The translations under genes and the position numbers were made by a program. DNA of 10,254 nucleotides from an uncultured Chromatiales bacterium. GTDB lineage: Bacteria; Pseudomonadota; Gammaproteobacteria; Steroidobacterales; GCA-2729495. Location of the stretch: positions 1 to 10,254 of the forward strand of contig CAJXQV010000024.1 of the NCBI GenBank assembly GCA_913058165.1, read 5' to 3'. The stretch's first letter is position 1; the number at the start of each line of letters is the position of its first letter. The notes under the pieces are model-generated. The model was given only the letters and a program-made list of their open reading frames with translations, had not been told where the DNA came from and did no database searches. Positions 8,210 to 10,254 of this stretch are shown here, piece after piece.

Positions 8210-10132
8210 GTGAACGATCTCGCTAAAAACATTCTCCTTTGGGTAGTCATCGCTATCGTCCTGTTGACTGTGTTTCAGAGCTTTGGCCCGACGAACAGGC
8301 AAGAAAGCTCTCTTGATTACTCAACGTTTCTAGATATCGTGGAAACCGGTGGAGTGTCACAGGTGACCTTTGAAGGGCAGAACATTCAGGGTGTCCGCGC
8401 CAGCGGCGAACAGTTCGTTACCTACAGCCCAGAGACTGACAACACTGCGCTCATCGGCTTTCTCAAAGACAACAACGTGCGGTTCAGCGGCTCAGCGCCG
8501 AAGGGCCAGAACATTTTTGTCAGCCTGCTTATTAATTCTTTCCCCATCTTGTTGCTGATTGGTGTCTGGGTGTATTTCATGCGTCAGATGCAGGGCGGCG
8601 GCGGTGGTCGTGGCGCAATGTCTTTCGGTAAGAGCAAAGCCCGTTTGTTGGGTGAAGATCAGGTTAATGTCACCTTCGGTGATGTGGCCGGTATTGAAGA
8701 AGCAAAATCCGAACTGGTTGAGATTGTCGAGTTCCTTATGGATCCAGGCAAGTTTCAGCGCCTTGGCGGACAAATCCCGAAGGGTGTGCTGTTGGTTGGT
8801 TCGCCCGGTACCGGTAAAACCTTGTTGGCCCGCGCGATTGCCGGTGAAGCCAAGGTTCCGTTCTTTACTATTTCAGGTTCTGACTTCGTTGAGATGTTTG
8901 TCGGCGTAGGCGCATCCCGTGTCCGCGATATGTTTGAGCAGGCCAAGAAACATTCACCGTGCATTATCTTTATCGATGAAATTGATGCTGTTGGCCGGCA
9001 CCGTGGTGCAGGTCTTGGCGGCGGACATGACGAGCGCGAACAGACACTGAACCAGTTGCTGGTTGAGATGGATGGCTTTGAAGGTAATGAGGGCGTGATT
9101 GTGGTGGCTGCCACCAATCGTCCTGACGTGCTTGATCCCGCGTTGCTGCGTCCCGGTCGCTTCGATCGCCAGGTTGTGGTGCCGTTGCCCGATGTACGGG
9201 GTCGTGAACAGATTCTTAAAGTTCACATGCGTAAAGTGCCTATCGACGATGATGTGCGCCCCGGCCTTATCGCACGCGGTACGCCCGGCTTCTCTGGTGC
9301 GGATCTTGCCAACCTGGTAAACGAAGCAGCATTGTTTGCTGCTCGCGGAAATCTACGCACTGTTCGGATGGAGCAGTTTGAACGCGCCAAAGACAAAATC
9401 ATGATGGGCACTGAACGCAAATCTATGGTGATGAGTGAAGAAGAGAGGCTGCTGACGGCTTATCATGAAGCGGGGCATGCCGTTGTTGGACTTAATGTGC
9501 CCGACCATGACCCTGTTTATAAAGTGTCTATCATCCCGCGCGGACGCGCCTTGGGTGTCACAATGTTCCTGCCTGAGGAAGACCGCTACAGCCACAGCAA
9601 GCGTCGTCTGAACAGCCAGATTGCCAGCTTGTTTGGTGGTCGTATTGCCGAAGAGTTGGTCTTTGGTGCGGATGCGGTGACCACCGGAGCTTCAAATGAC
9701 ATCGAACGGGCTACCGACATCGCCCGCAGCATGGTGACGAAATGGGGTTTGTCCGACAAACTTGGCCCCTTGAGCTATAGCGAAGATGACGGCGAAGTAT
9801 TTCTTGGTCGGCAGGTAACTCAGCATAAGCAGGTTTCAGATGAAACCGCTCACGTTATTGATGAAGAGATTCGTCTGCTTATCGAGACTAATTACGATGT
9901 GGCCACACAAATTCTGGAGGAGCATCGCCCTATACTTGATGCCATGGCCCAAGCACTGATGAAGTTCGAAACAATCGATCAGAAGCAGATCGCCGACGTT
10001 ATGGCAGGCAAGCCACCACGTCCGCCTGAAGACTGGGGTAATAGCGGTGCTTCCGGCACCGGTGATACTGACGACTCTGCTTCAGCTGATGATAAGGCCG
10101 CAGGTGTTGGTGGTCCGGCCGAACTGCATTAA
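8210..10132 (+). CDS. ftsH: ATP-dependent zinc metalloprotease FtsH
   Basis: FtsH is the inner-membrane AAA+ protease that degrades misassembled membrane proteins and regulators such as sigma32 and LpxC in E. coli. The protein has 640 residues (E. coli 644-647). The GTG start at 8210 has Shine-Dalgarno AGAGGA (8199-8204) with a 5-nt gap. Membrane segments lie at about 8-24 and 103-123, flanking a periplasmic domain. Then come the linker [22 protein letters not shown], Walker A GSPGTGKT (197-204), the pore motif FVGVG (230-234), Walker B IIFIDEID (252-259), and the second-region-of-homology arginines R314 and R317. The protease domain has the zinc motif HEAGH (419-423), with Asp497 in TGASND as third ligand. 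The C-terminal 35 residues are Pro/Gly/Asp-rich and probably disordered. Walker A has Ser where E. coli has Pro, a variant also found in Pseudomonas FtsH. Every catalytic residue checked is intact. Confidence 0.98.
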   Translation: MNDLAKNILLWVVIAIVLLTVFQSFGPTNRQESSLDYSTFLDIVETGGVSQVTFEGQNIQGVRASGEQFVTYSPETDNTALIGFLKDNNVRFSGSAPKGQNIFVSLLINSFPILLLIGVWVYFMRQMQGGGGGRGAMSFGKSKARLLGEDQVNVTFGDVAGIEEAKSELVEIVEFLMDPGKFQRLGGQIPKGVLLVGSPGTGKTLLARAIAGEAKVPFFTISGSDFVEMFVGVGASRVRDMFEQAKKHSPCIIFIDEIDAVGRHRGAGLGGGHDEREQTLNQLLVEMDGFEGNEGVIVVAATNRPDVLDPALLRPGRFDRQVVVPLPDVRGREQILKVHMRKVPIDDDVRPGLIARGTPGFSGADLANLVNEAALFAARGNLRTVRMEQFERAKDKIMMGTERKSMVMSEEERLLTAYHEAGHAVVGLNVPDHDPVYKVSIIPRGRALGVTMFLPEEDRYSHSKRRLNSQIASLFGGRIAEELVFGADAVTTGASNDIERATDIARSMVTKWGLSDKLGPLSYSEDDGEVFLGRQVTQHKQVSDETAHVIDEEIRLLIETNYDVATQILEEHRPILDAMAQALMKFETIDQKQIADVMAGKPPRPPEDWGNSGASGTGDTDDSASADDKAAGVGGPAELH

Positions 10133-10161
10133 TTGAGGTGTAACGATTTGCGGGTCCTACA

Positions 10162-10207
10162 GTGATTCTGCAGCTTGCCGGTAAGTCACTCGACCTCAGT
10201 CAACCAC
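10162..10207 (+). CDS. folP: Dihydropteroate synthase FolP, first 15 codons only
   Basis: A GTG at 10162 opens a frame reading MILQLAGKSLDLSQP before adapter sequence takes over at 10208. This aligns with the start of E. coli FolP (MKLFAQGTSLDLSHP), sharing the SLDLS-x-P core that precedes the MGILNVTPDSF motif. folP directly after ftsH is the conserved gammaproteobacterial order, so the identification is strong despite the length. FolP condenses dihydropterin pyrophosphate with p-aminobenzoate in folate synthesis and is the sulfonamide target. The GTG has only a weak ribosome site (GGG near 10152-10154). The stronger GAGGTG (10135-10140) is placed for a TTG at 10148 that reads five codons and stops at TGA 10163-10165, overlapping this GTG. 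An in-frame TAA at 10141-10143 rules out a start further upstream. Confidence 0.85.
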
Positions 10208-10254
10208 CTGTCTCTTATACACATCTCCGAGCCCACGAGACAAGAGGCAATCTC
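10208..10254 (-). other. Illumina Nextera read-2 adapter with i7 index (artifact)
   Basis: Bases 10208-10226 are CTGTCTCTTATACACATCT, the reverse complement of the Tn5 mosaic end. Bases 10227-10241 (CCGAGCCCACGAGAC) are the Nextera read-2 overhang. Bases 10242-10249 (AAGAGGCA) sit at the i7 index position and match Nextera index N711. The final ATCTC begins the P7 arm. This is read-through adapter and should be trimmed; native sequence ends at 10207. Confidence 0.98.

Overview
This window is one assembled contig of ordinary bacterial housekeeping DNA. It carries Illumina Nextera adapter sequence at both ends (1-26 and 10208-10254), so the native sequence is 27-10207. The gene order is dnaJ (partial) - dapB - carA - carB - greA - yhbY (opposite strand) - rlmE - ftsH - folP (first codons only). 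From established knowledge, this is a classic gammaproteobacterial chromosomal neighbourhood, most like that of Pseudomonadales/Cellvibrionales-type bacteria. The FtsH Walker A variant GSPGTGKT also occurs in Pseudomonas FtsH as I recall it. Genus cannot be decided from the sequence alone. No phage, plasmid, IS, CRISPR, tRNA or rRNA signal was seen.

Layout: 27-934 is DnaJ without its J domain, cut by the contig end. A 111 bp spacer leads to dapB (lysine and peptidoglycan precursor synthesis). A 194 bp spacer (1850-2043) precedes carA and is the most structured non-coding part of the window. It holds a 15-bp long-range inverted repeat, a strong 8-bp GC-rich hairpin followed by a T-rich stretch, and a possible 19-codon leader ORF. 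carA and carB encode the two subunits of carbamoyl-phosphate synthetase, which feeds arginine and pyrimidine synthesis, and greA overlaps the end of carB by 4 nt. yhbY converges on greA and diverges from rlmE. The 157 bp yhbY-rlmE spacer contains a perfect 14-bp palindrome and a reasonable promoter for yhbY. rlmE and ftsH follow as the conserved rRNA methyltransferase-protease pair, with a sigma32-like promoter candidate between them. Fifteen codons of folP close the contig.

Functionally the window mixes protein quality control (DnaJ, FtsH), ribosome maturation (YhbY, RlmE), transcript elongation (GreA) and small-molecule biosynthesis (DapB, CarAB, FolP). All complete proteins have the expected length and catalytic residues. 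The only protein-level oddity I can defend is in DapB, where the two residues that usually contact the cofactor ribose/2'-phosphate are replaced. I found no convincing undescribed system. The points worth following up are the dapB-carA leader, the DapB cofactor loop, the palindrome before rlmE and the adapter-limited contig ends.
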